Of a stretch of 5,014 bases of DNA, positions 1-5,014 are shown in pieces. The stretch is from Clostridium sp. CAG:762. Lineage in GTDB: Bacteria; Bacillota_I; Bacilli_A; RF39; UBA660. A program made the position numbers and the translations under genes. Location: contig HF996825.1 of NCBI GenBank assembly GCA_000432575.1, forward strand, positions 1 to 5,014, written 5' to 3'. Numbering within the stretch: the stretch's first letter is position 1; every line of letters starts with the position of its first letter. The notes beneath the pieces are model-generated. The model was not told the DNA's origin, made no database searches, and saw nothing but the letters and a program-made list of their open reading frames with translations.

Positions 1-51
1 GTGTTGTGCTTTCCGTTACTGAATAAAAAAATAAAGAGATGAAATAATTAT
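1..51 (+). other. possible 3' end of an upstream gene (unresolved)
   Basis: All three forward frames close within the first 42 bases (TGA at 20-22, TAA at 24-26, TGA at 40-42), and a forward terminator follows immediately. This fits the tail of a gene that enters from the left. The longest tail, in frame 1, would end LLNKKIKR, a hydrophobic stretch followed by a basic tail, but 13 residues are too few to identify a family or even choose the frame. The first 20 bases are richer in G and C than the spacer after them, which also fits coding sequence ending here. No function can be assigned. Confidence 0.3.
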
Positions 52-72
52 AAAGAACTTATGAAATAATTA
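39..72 (+). repeat. 12-base direct repeat ATGAAATAATTA, two copies
   Basis: ATGAAATAATTA occurs at 39-50 and again at 61-72, 22 bases apart. The second copy forms the loop and the inner edge of the terminator hairpin, and the first lies just before the hairpin. The sequence is AT-rich, so chance or a small local duplication is the simplest explanation. No copy was noticed elsewhere in the window. Confidence 0.5.
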
Positions 73-82
73 AGTTCTTTTT
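52..82 (+). terminator. Rho-independent terminator of the upstream transcript
   Basis: AAAGAACTTA (52-61) pairs perfectly with TAAGTTCTTT (71-80), giving a 10-bp stem with a 9-base loop, followed by a run of T at 78-82. The stem has only two G-C pairs, as expected in a genome this AT-rich. It lies upstream of the operon promoter, so it probably insulates the pilus operon from the gene to the left. The complementary strand lacks an equally clean T-run after the stem, so forward termination is favoured. Confidence 0.75.
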
Positions 83-113
83 ATAAAAAAAAATAACAAA
101 GAAGCCAAACTCA

Positions 114-142
114 TTGACAAAGAAACATTTTAACTATATAAT
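114..142 (+). promoter_or_regulatory. consensus sigma-A promoter of the Tad operon
   Basis: The -35 box TTGACA (114-119) and the -10 box TATAAT (137-142) both match the housekeeping consensus exactly, with an optimal 17-base spacer. Transcription would start near 149-150, leaving a leader of about 20 bases before the pilin start at 171. There is no room for a riboswitch or long leader. A perfect promoter suggests strong basal expression, though the sequence does not exclude control by a repressor. The stretch after the -10 box, TAATTTATAAGA, closely matches that after the promoter at 4951-4979. Confidence 0.9.
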
Positions 143-157
143 TAATTTATAAGATAT

Positions 158-163
158 GGAGGT
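158..163 (+). promoter_or_regulatory. ribosome binding site that fixes the pilin start at 171
   Basis: GGAGGT lies 7 bases before ATG 171, the spacing seen for the other genes here. The in-frame ATG at 156 overlaps the start of this site, has no Shine-Dalgarno sequence of its own, and lies only a few bases after the predicted transcription start, so it is not the initiation codon. Confidence 0.85.
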
Positions 164-170
164 TTTTTGT

Positions 171-395
171 ATGAGATTTAATCTAAATAATAAAGGTCAA
201 ACTTTAGTAGAGTATGTTTTGATTATTTCCCTTGTGGCTGTAGTTATCGTGGGGCTTGTAAAAATATTTGGAGGCTATTTAAAAGATTCAGTTACAAAAA
301 TGGGCTGTAATATATCAGGGAAAGAATATATAGAAGGAACTAATATTGGAGAAGGTTATTGCGAAGGAGATAAAGATAAAACATTTGGTTTTTGA
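171..395 (+). CDS. flp: Flp-type Tad pilin (class IVb prepilin)
   Basis: This is a 74-residue prepilin, the likely fibre subunit of the Tad pilus, inserted in the membrane, trimmed by a prepilin peptidase, then polymerised by TadA/B/C. The basic leader MRFNLNNKG ends at Gly9. The mature protein begins QTLVEY, with the Glu+5 and Tyr+6 (Glu14, Tyr15) typical of Flp pilins, and a hydrophobic helix spans about residues 12-33. The family often ends soon after this helix. Here about 30 hydrophilic residues follow, Gly-rich and acidic, with Cys46 and Cys64 that could form a disulfide loop. The start is ATG 171, not the ATG at 156, because GGAGGT (158-163) serves 171. As first gene after a perfect promoter it should be highly expressed. 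The TGA stop (393-395) overlaps the next gene's ribosome binding site. Whether it is the major or a minor pilin cannot be decided, since another pilin may lie beyond the window. Confidence 0.9.
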   Translation: MRFNLNNKGQTLVEYVLIISLVAVVIVGLVKIFGGYLKDSVTKMGCNISGKEYIEGTNIGEGYCEGDKDKTFGF

Positions 396-403
396 GGTGA
401 GTT

Positions 404-736
404 ATGAATAGAAAGGGTCAAGCATTAATTGAGTTTGTTTTAATATTGCCTGTTTTTCTAATGATACTTTTTTTAGTTATTGACTTTGGAACAATATATG
501 TTGCTAAAATGAAATTAGAGAGTACGTCTACAGAAATTATTGATTCCTATTATGATAATCATGATTTAAGTACTATTAAGGATAAATATAAAACTTATGT
601 TATCAATGATTCAAAAGAAGATAACTATTTAAAACTAACTGTTAGGTCTCAAGTAAAACTAATTACTCCTGGATTAGGTAGAATCTTATCAAATCCTTAT
701 GAAATAACGACAGAAAGGTATATATATGATGAATAA
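404..736 (+). CDS. TadE-like minor pilin (pseudopilin)
   Basis: A 110-residue TadE-family pseudopilin, expected to be processed and to help initiate, tip or anchor the pilus. It has a very short leader, MNRKG, and a cleavage site G5|Q6. Glu10 stands at +5, followed by Phe (QALIEF). A hydrophobic helix (about 7-27) contains the family's Leu-Pro (15-16) and ends in the conserved IDFG (26-29). The rest (30-110) is a polar exported domain, shorter than in many proteobacterial TadE proteins, with no cysteine. ATG 404 follows GAGGTGA (394-400), which overlaps the pilin stop, so translation may be coupled. The first 44 residues from KGQ align without gaps to the next protein, and both C-termini contain YEIT (99-102 here), so the two genes look like an old tandem duplication. 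The exact Tad letter (E, F or G) cannot be assigned with certainty. Confidence 0.85.
   Translation: MNRKGQALIEFVLILPVFLMILFLVIDFGTIYVAKMKLESTSTEIIDSYYDNHDLSTIKDKYKTYVINDSKEDNYLKLTVRSQVKLITPGLGRILSNPYEITTERYIYDE
714..719 (+). promoter_or_regulatory. ribosome binding site of the second TadE/G-like gene
   Basis: AAAGGT lies inside the end of the preceding gene. Its GGT is 6 bases from ATG 726 and 9 from ATG 729. Genes in this operon have 5-7 bases there, which favours 726, but the tandem ATGATG leaves 729 possible. The gene overlap suggests translational coupling. Confidence 0.6.
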
Positions 737-1115
737 ATTAAATAATAAAGGACAATCTTTAGTAATGTTTGTTTGTTTACTTCCAATGCTTTTAATTATA
801 ATTTTATTAGTAGTTGACTATGGTAGAGTAAATAGTACTAAGGAAAAATTAGATTCTATTAATAAATTAGCAATTGATTATTTAAAAGAAAATGGGAGTA
901 GTACAACTGCAATAGCAAATGTTGCGGATATTATTACTAAAAATGATAGTTCTATTCAAAATATTAATGTTGAAAAAATTGATACAAGTAATAAAATTAA
1001 AATAACATTAACAAAAGAGATTAGTAGTACGTTTACTAAGATATCAAGTAAATTTAAGTATGAAATTACTTCTATATATGAAATAGATGGGGATAAAATA
1101 AAAAGAATAAAGTAG
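726..1115 (+). CDS. TadE/TadG-like minor pilin lacking Glu+5
   Basis: A 129-residue pilin-like protein with leader MMNKLNNKG, cleavage site G9|Q10 and a hydrophobic helix (about 11-30) holding Leu-Pro (19-20) and ending in VDYG (30-33). It begins QSLVMF, so the +5 residue is Met14, not the Glu of TadE and Flp. TadG-like proteins (Pfam Tad, TadE/G-like) also commonly lack that Glu, so this fits TadG better than TadE, but the long C-terminal region with a von Willebrand A domain found in many TadG proteins is absent. The exported part (about 34-129) is Ser/Thr/Asn/Lys-rich and ends in a basic tail (KIKRIK). It overlaps the upstream gene by 11 bases (8 if the second ATG is used). Role by analogy: a pilus-associated pseudopilin, perhaps a tip or cell-wall anchor. 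The function is inferred only. Confidence 0.8.
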   Translation: MMNKLNNKGQSLVMFVCLLPMLLIIILLVVDYGRVNSTKEKLDSINKLAIDYLKENGSSTTAIANVADIITKNDSSIQNINVEKIDTSNKIKITLTKEISSTFTKISSKFKYEITSIYEIDGDKIKRIK

Positions 1116-1123
1116 GTGGAATT

Positions 1124-1906
1124 ATGACTTTAAAAAGCGGTAAAGTTATTTCTATTGCCTCGGTAAAAGGTGGAGTAGGTAAAACAACGATGTGTCTTAA
1201 TTTAGCGGGTATCTATCACTTAATGGATAAGAAAGTATTAATTATTGACCTTGACCTTTTTAGTGGAGGAATTTCAGTATGTTTAGATATTAAGAATGAA
1301 AAAGATATTTTTATGTTAATAGATAGTATTAATAATAATCGTTTTACTAAATTAGAAGATTATGTAACAAAATATAATAAAAATATTGATGTTTTATCTG
1401 CCCCAAAAGATCCTAGGCAGGCTACAAAGATAGCAAGTAACTATTTAAGTATTTTATTTGATATAGCAAAGAGTAGTTATGATGTTATTTTAGTAGATAC
1501 ATCCCATACTTTAGATGAAGTGAATTTAACTATTTTAGATAATTCTTATATGAGTTTATATATTATTACTAATGATTTAGTTGATTTAAAGAATATGAAG
1601 AGTTTAATTAGTATTTTTAAAGATACTAATAAGGATAATTATTTAACGGTTTTAAATAATTCGAGAGATACAGGGAAAGATTATTTAACTATTTTTGAGA
1701 TAAAGAATATTATTAAGACAAATATTGATTATACTATTTCTAAAAATTTTTATATAAGAAATATTGATAAGTATATTATGAATGGAGAAATACTAACTTT
1801 AAATAAGAATATTAATAGGTTTCATGCTAGTGATATTGCTAAGTTAAAAATGATAGCCACTTCTCTTATAAGTGATAATCATGATAAGGAGGTGTCTTAT
1901 GAATAA
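1124..1906 (+). CDS. tadZ: TadZ/CpaE-type MinD-family ATPase
   Basis: A 260-residue P-loop ATPase of the ParA/MinD superfamily, which in Tad systems acts at the inner face of the membrane to position the pilus machine, often at a pole. The deviant Walker A motif KGGVGKTT (15-22) has both the signature Lys15 and Lys20. The A' region is IDLDLFSGG (41-49), and Walker B is VILVDT (121-126). The ATPase begins almost at the N-terminus, so the receiver-like domain present in many TadZ/CpaE proteins is missing. The C-terminal helix (about 235-252) could be an interaction surface, but no clear MinD membrane-targeting sequence is certain. ATG 1124 has AGGTGGA (1114-1120) upstream, overlapping the previous stop. 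The end overlaps tadA by 8 bases. On sequence alone it could be a ParA/Soj plasmid or chromosome partition protein; its place between pilin genes and tadA decides for TadZ. Confidence 0.87.
   Translation: MTLKSGKVISIASVKGGVGKTTMCLNLAGIYHLMDKKVLIIDLDLFSGGISVCLDIKNEKDIFMLIDSINNNRFTKLEDYVTKYNKNIDVLSAPKDPRQATKIASNYLSILFDIAKSSYDVILVDTSHTLDEVNLTILDNSYMSLYIITNDLVDLKNMKSLISIFKDTNKDNYLTVLNNSRDTGKDYLTIFEIKNIIKTNIDYTISKNFYIRNIDKYIMNGEILTLNKNINRFHASDIAKLKMIATSLISDNHDKEVSYE
1886..1894 (+). promoter_or_regulatory. strong ribosome binding site that fixes the tadA start at 1899
   Basis: AAGGAGGTG is a near-perfect complement to the 16S 3' end and the strongest such site in the window. Its GGT is 5 bases before ATG 1899. 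In-frame ATGs at 1872 and 1881 lie upstream of this site and lack one of their own. It sits within the last codons of tadZ, which fits coupled translation with strong independent loading. Confidence 0.9.
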
Positions 1907-3224
1907 AAGAAGTTTACTTGAAGAGTTTGAGATAACTCCTAAATATAGTAAGGTTGAAGATTTAAAGGATTATGATATATTTCCTGATAAGAATTTACTT
2001 GATAAGTTAAGAAATAAGATAATTCAAAATTTAATAGATAATAAGATAGAAGAAGGTACTAATTTAGAGACATATATTAATAATGAAATTGATACTACTT
2101 TAGAGGGTTATGATTTAAATGTTACCGAAAGAAACCATATTTTTAATTTAATTCAAAATGAAATAAATGGATATGGTCCTATAACAGAATTATTAGAAGA
2201 TGATTCTATTACTGAGATTATGGTTAATGGACCAGATGAAATATATGTTGAAATAGATGGTAAGATTATTAAGGATGATACTATATCTTTTATAAATGAT
2301 GATCATATAATAAGAACTATTCAAAGAATAGTACAACCTTTAGGTAGGACAATTGATACGGCTAATCCTATGGTTGATGCTAGATTAAAGGATGGTTCAA
2401 GGTTAAATGCTATTATTCCACCTTTATCTTTGAAGGGGCCAGTTCTTACTATTAGAAAGTTTAGTAAGAATTTGGATAGTATTGATGATTTGCTTAGAAA
2501 AGGGACTCTTACAACGCATATGGCAATGTTTTTAGAGGCGTCAGTTAAAGCTAAATTAAATATTTTAATATGTGGTGGTACTGGTACAGGAAAAACATCT
2601 CTTTTGAATATTTTATCTAGTTTTATTGAAAATCATGAAAGAATAATTACGATAGAAGATGCTGCTGAACTAAGGCTTCATCAAGATCATGTAATTTCTT
2701 TAGAAACAAGATTAATTAATTATGAAGGAGCAGGGGAAATTACGATAAGAGATTTAGTTAGGAACTCTTTAAGAATGCGTCCTGATAGAATAATTGTAGG
2801 TGAGGTTCGTGGTAAGGAAGCATTTGATATGATGCAGGCTATGAATACAGGTCATGAGGGTTCTTTAACAACATTACATGCGAATAGTCCAGAGGATGCT
2901 TTAAATAGGTTAGAAACTATGATTTTGATGAATGATATGGATATTCCAGTAAGTGCGGTACGTGGTTATATTGAAAATGCTATTGATTTGGTTGTTAATA
3001 TTGAAAGATTAGCAGATGGTAAAAGAAAAATAACTAGTATTTGTGAAGTGCAAGGTATTAAAGAAGGTAAAATTACTTTAAAGGAAATATTTGCTTTTAA
3101 AGAAAAAGGTATTGCCGAGGATGAGAGTGTTATTGGGGAATTTATTATGTATAAATATATTCCAAAGGTATTAAATAAAATTAGAAGAAAAGGGATAACT
3201 ACCTTAGATACACTGTTTAAATAA
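1899..3224 (+). CDS. tadA: TadA/CpaF secretion ATPase
   Basis: A 441-residue hexameric cytoplasmic ATPase of the type II/IV secretion family (GspE/VirB11-like, CpaF branch) that drives pilin polymerisation. From ATG 1899 the motifs appear in order: an N-terminal domain (about 1-200) with GYGPITELLEDDSITEIMVN (91-110), typical of CpaF proteins; Walker A GGTGTGKT (226-233); Asp box TIEDAAEL (251-258); Walker B region RIIVGEVRG (297-305) with Glu302; and His box GHEGSLTTLHANS (318-330) with His319 and His327. All catalytic motifs look intact. The length is usual for CpaF. The CpaF-type motifs and lack of a zinc-binding tetracysteine distinguish it from PilB/GspE. It overlaps tadZ by 8 bases and is followed after 20 bases by tadB, its membrane partner. 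Type IV secretion VirB11 is an alternative on motifs alone, but the neighbours argue against it. Confidence 0.95.
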   Translation: MNKRSLLEEFEITPKYSKVEDLKDYDIFPDKNLLDKLRNKIIQNLIDNKIEEGTNLETYINNEIDTTLEGYDLNVTERNHIFNLIQNEINGYGPITELLEDDSITEIMVNGPDEIYVEIDGKIIKDDTISFINDDHIIRTIQRIVQPLGRTIDTANPMVDARLKDGSRLNAIIPPLSLKGPVLTIRKFSKNLDSIDDLLRKGTLTTHMAMFLEASVKAKLNILICGGTGTGKTSLLNILSSFIENHERIITIEDAAELRLHQDHVISLETRLINYEGAGEITIRDLVRNSLRMRPDRIIVGEVRGKEAFDMMQAMNTGHEGSLTTLHANSPEDALNRLETMILMNDMDIPVSAVRGYIENAIDLVVNIERLADGKRKITSICEVQGIKEGKITLKEIFAFKEKGIAEDESVIGEFIMYKYIPKVLNKIRRKGITTLDTLFK

Positions 3225-3244
3225 ATGGGAAAAGGAGTAATAAT

Positions 3245-4243
3245 ATGAGTAGTAATATTGAATTAACAATTATCCAAGTAATAATTATGATAGTACTATT
3301 TTGTATTATTATTCTTTTACTTAGGCAGAGTAAAGCTATAAAATGTGAAAGAAGAATAGCAAGATATAGTATTTCTCCTTTAGAATATAAAGATAAATCA
3401 TTTGCTGATATTGTTTATGATAAATATTATAAGGGAGTAATAAAATTAAGTAAGGTATTAAAGAAGAGTAAGTTTATTACAAAAAAATCTTTGAAATATG
3501 AAAAGTATTTAGGTTATTTACCTAATTTTGAAGTTATAGATTTTATTTCAAATAAAATTATCATTAGTGTTATATATATAATTATTACTATATTTTCTAT
3601 TACTTTACAAACTAGAGTTGTTACTATTTTAGAATTAATAATTAATTTAATGATTGGTTATTATTTGCTTGATGTTTATTTATATTATAGGCAAAAATAT
3701 ATGAAGAAGGTAATTGAGAAGCAGGTATTAAAAGCGGTTATAGTTATGAATAATGCTTTTAAAGCAGGAAAGTCTACTATGCAAGCAATATATATTGCTT
3801 CACAGGAGTTAGCGGCTCCACTTAATTATGAATTTAAGAGAATGTATGATGAAATGCAATATGGATTATCTATTGATGTTGTTTTTGATAGGTTATCTAA
3901 AAGGGTAGATAATGAGGCAATTCAGTATTTAGCATCATCATTAATTATTTTAAATAAAACGGGTGGTAATATTATTAAGGTATTTTCTTCAATAGAAAGA
4001 ACTTTGTTTGATAATCAAAAACTAAATGAGGAATTAAAGAATCTAACTGCTAGTTCTAATGTAGTAGTTAAAATACTTTTATGTATTCCATTTATATTTA
4101 CTTTTTTAATCTTTATTTTGAGTCCGACATATTTTAATCCTTTATTTGATTCTTCTTTAGGACATATTGTAATATTATTAATTATTTTAATATTTATATC
4201 ATATATTTGGTTTTTGCAAAGGGTTATGAAGGTTAAGGTGTAA
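3245..4243 (+). CDS. tadB: TadB inner-membrane platform protein
   Basis: A 332-residue membrane protein with a type II secretion F (T2SSF/GspF-like) domain, expected to form with TadC the platform on which TadA builds the pilus. Predicted membrane segments lie near residues 8-26, 104-120, 126-147, 274-293 and 306-324. A basic cytoplasmic stretch lies between the first and second. The T2SSF domain (about 160-290) has the usual pattern of paired helices: FKAGKSTMQAI (172-182), MQYGLSIDVVFDRL (204-217), then NKTGGNIIKVFSSI (237-250), ending in the membrane helix with ILSP (291-294). Trp322 is the only tryptophan in the operon. AAAGGAG (3231-3237) lies 7 bases before the ATG. The 20-base gap to tadA is the largest in the operon and shows no promoter or hairpin. 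Order directly after tadA and before tadC supports TadB. Confidence 0.92.
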   Translation: MSSNIELTIIQVIIMIVLFCIIILLLRQSKAIKCERRIARYSISPLEYKDKSFADIVYDKYYKGVIKLSKVLKKSKFITKKSLKYEKYLGYLPNFEVIDFISNKIIISVIYIIITIFSITLQTRVVTILELIINLMIGYYLLDVYLYYRQKYMKKVIEKQVLKAVIVMNNAFKAGKSTMQAIYIASQELAAPLNYEFKRMYDEMQYGLSIDVVFDRLSKRVDNEAIQYLASSLIILNKTGGNIIKVFSSIERTLFDNQKLNEELKNLTASSNVVVKILLCIPFIFTFLIFILSPTYFNPLFDSSLGHIVILLIILIFISYIWFLQRVMKVKV

Positions 4244-4246
4244 TTT

Positions 4247-4942
4247 ATGAAGAATGAATTATCTAGGAAAATATATAATACTAAAACGATAAAGAAGATG
4301 GAAAAGAGAATTAAATTACTAGGGGTATCTAGTAAGATGGATGCAATAACATTTTTAAATCTAAGATTATTTACTTCAATAATATTATTCTTTATTACAA
4401 TATATATATTTAATTTAGGTTATGTTTTAGGGCCAATTATTACTATAATATATTATTATTTATGTAGTTATTTATTAATATCTAAACCAATAAAAAAAAG
4501 GACTAGTAAGTTAGAAAAAGAAGCAATGCATTTTTTTGAAGTGTTAACTTTATCTTTAGAAACAGGTAAAAATTTAAATGAAGCTTTTATTGTTACGGTA
4601 AATACTGTTGATAATGAACTTTCTAATCAATTTAAGGAGGCTTTAAGAGAAGTAAAATATGGCAAAAGTTTAACTGAAGCTTTGGTTAGTATTCAACAAA
4701 ATATTCCTTCAGAGACAATAAATAATACTATTTTAACTTTAACACAGGCTGATGTTTTTGGTAATAGTGTAGTAGATACAATGTATAATCAGATTGATTA
4801 TTTAAGAGAGAAAAGGAAATTAGAAGTTAAGGCAAGTATTTCAAAGGTACCAATTAAAATAAGTGTTATTTCGGTATTATTCTTTGTGCCTTTGATACTT
4901 TTACTTATTTTATCACCAATACTAATTAGTTACTTAAAATAA
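4247..4942 (+). CDS. tadC: TadC inner-membrane platform protein
   Basis: A 231-residue T2SSF-family membrane protein, the second platform subunit, homologous to TadB. Membrane segments are predicted near residues 39-55, 58-78 and 203-228. The T2SSF domain (about 94-220) shows LETGKNLNEAF (104-114), EVKYGKSLTEAL (135-146) and QADVFGNSVVDTM (167-179), which correspond one by one to motifs in the TadB domain, and the last helix again ends with ILSP (221-224). It is shorter than the roughly 300 residues common for TadC, mainly because the N-terminal part is reduced, but the domain itself looks complete. AAGGTG (4235-4240), within the last codons of tadB, is its ribosome binding site, and only 3 bases separate the genes. 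It ends the operon: the next promoter's -35 box lies 8 bases after its stop. Confidence 0.92.
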   Translation: MKNELSRKIYNTKTIKKMEKRIKLLGVSSKMDAITFLNLRLFTSIILFFITIYIFNLGYVLGPIITIIYYYLCSYLLISKPIKKRTSKLEKEAMHFFEVLTLSLETGKNLNEAFIVTVNTVDNELSNQFKEALREVKYGKSLTEALVSIQQNIPSETINNTILTLTQADVFGNSVVDTMYNQIDYLREKRKLEVKASISKVPIKISVISVLFFVPLILLLILSPILISYLK

Positions 4943-4950
4943 AATAATTA

Positions 4951-4979
4951 TTGACAAATATATTTAGAAATAGTAAAAT
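4951..4979 (+). promoter_or_regulatory. strong sigma-A promoter for the gene beyond the right edge
   Basis: TTGACA (4951-4956) and TAAAAT (4974-4979, one mismatch to consensus) are separated by 17 bases. Transcription would begin near 4986. No hairpin terminator lies between the tadC stop and this promoter, so the next gene could be read both from here and by read-through from the operon. The surrounding bases resemble the operon promoter: both have ATTGACAAA, and the 12 bases after the -10 box differ at only two positions (TAATACATAAGA here). Confidence 0.8.
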
Positions 4980-5003
4980 TAATACATAAGAATAGCAAAA
5001 GAA

Positions 5004-5010
5004 GAAGGTG
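5004..5010 (+). promoter_or_regulatory. ribosome binding site of the next gene at the window edge
   Basis: GAAGGTG lies about 20 bases after the predicted transcription start. Using the spacing seen in this operon, the start codon would fall at about 5014-5016, so the last base of the window (A) may be the first base of its ATG. The gene itself is outside the window and cannot be identified. Confidence 0.6.
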
Positions 5011-5014
5011 TTTA

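Noticed and set aside
156..170. Upstream in-frame ATG adding MEVFC to the pilin
   Set aside because: This ATG overlaps the start of the GGAGGT that serves ATG 171, has no ribosome binding site of its own, and is only a few bases after the predicted transcription start. Starting at 171 gives a normal basic prepilin leader.
480..510. TTGACT with a TAAAAT downstream inside the TadE-like gene, as an internal promoter
   Set aside because: The spacer would be 19 bases, and TTGACT here is simply the codons of the conserved IDFG motif. The same motif gives TTGACT at 814-819 in the next gene, where no -10 box follows at 17 bases.
1245..1275. TTGACC repeats inside tadZ as a promoter
   Set aside because: They encode the IDLDL stretch of the ATPase A' motif, and no recognisable -10 box lies 16-18 bases downstream.
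1872..1898. Upstream in-frame ATGs (1872, 1881) extending TadA by nine or six residues
   Set aside because: Both lie before the near-perfect AAGGAGGTG at 1886-1894, which is correctly spaced only for ATG 1899. The extra residues have no family support.
1124..3224. A type IV secretion or plasmid partition module (VirB11 plus ParA)
   Set aside because: The flanking Flp pilin, TadE-like pseudopilins and two T2SSF platform proteins define a Tad system, and no relaxase, VirB4/D4 or ParB is present.
4943..4975. A terminator after tadC
   Set aside because: The short AT-rich spacer has no stable stem followed by a T-run, and it is occupied by the -35 box and spacer of the next promoter.
1..5014. 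CRISPR arrays, tRNA or rRNA genes, insertion sequences, or genes on the minus strand
   Set aside because: No regularly spaced repeats, cloverleaf, terminal inverted repeats or transposase were seen. The + strand is packed with coding sequence from 171 to 4942, leaving no room for a convincing opposite-strand gene.

Overview
The window reads as one compact Tad (tight adherence, type IVc/Flp-like) pilus operon on the + strand of a very AT-rich bacterium. The low GC, strong AGGAGGT-type ribosome binding sites, consensus sigma-A promoters, and the absence of any secretin or other outer-membrane component in the window suggest a monoderm, low-GC Bacillota. An uncultured gut Bacilli or Erysipelotrichia/RF39-like lineage is plausible, but the sequence alone does not settle the taxonomy. 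All genes are intact in the standard bacterial code.

Layout. Bases 1-51 hold at most the last codons of an upstream gene. A hairpin terminator follows (52-82), then a perfect-consensus promoter (114-142, TTGACA-N17-TATAAT). Seven same-strand genes run from 171 to 4942 with gaps or overlaps of -11 to +20 bases: an Flp-type pilin, a TadE-like minor pilin, a TadE/TadG-like minor pilin without Glu+5, a TadZ/CpaE-type MinD-family ATPase, the TadA/CpaF secretion ATPase, and the TadB and TadC inner-membrane platform proteins. No terminator follows tadC. A second strong promoter begins 8 bases after the tadC stop (4951-4979), and a ribosome binding site sits at the window edge, so another gene starts at about 5014.

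How the parts work together. From family knowledge, TadA powers pilin polymerisation on the TadB/TadC platform, TadZ localises the machine, Flp forms the fibre, and the TadE/TadG-like pseudopilins prime, tip or anchor it. All three pilin-like products carry the same N-K/R-K-G|Q processing site, so one prepilin peptidase would be expected to mature them. That peptidase (TadV/CpaA type) is not in the window.

This is a recognisable system, not a wholly new one. The points worth a second look are the tandem TadE/TadG pair in which the second copy has Met at +5, the matching promoters at both ends of the operon (which suggest the next gene is co-regulated, perhaps another pilin), the TadZ reduced to its ATPase domain, and a two-cysteine C-terminal extension on the Flp pilin. 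Annotated starts should be 171 for the pilin and 1899 for tadA; both genes have upstream in-frame ATGs without good ribosome binding sites.
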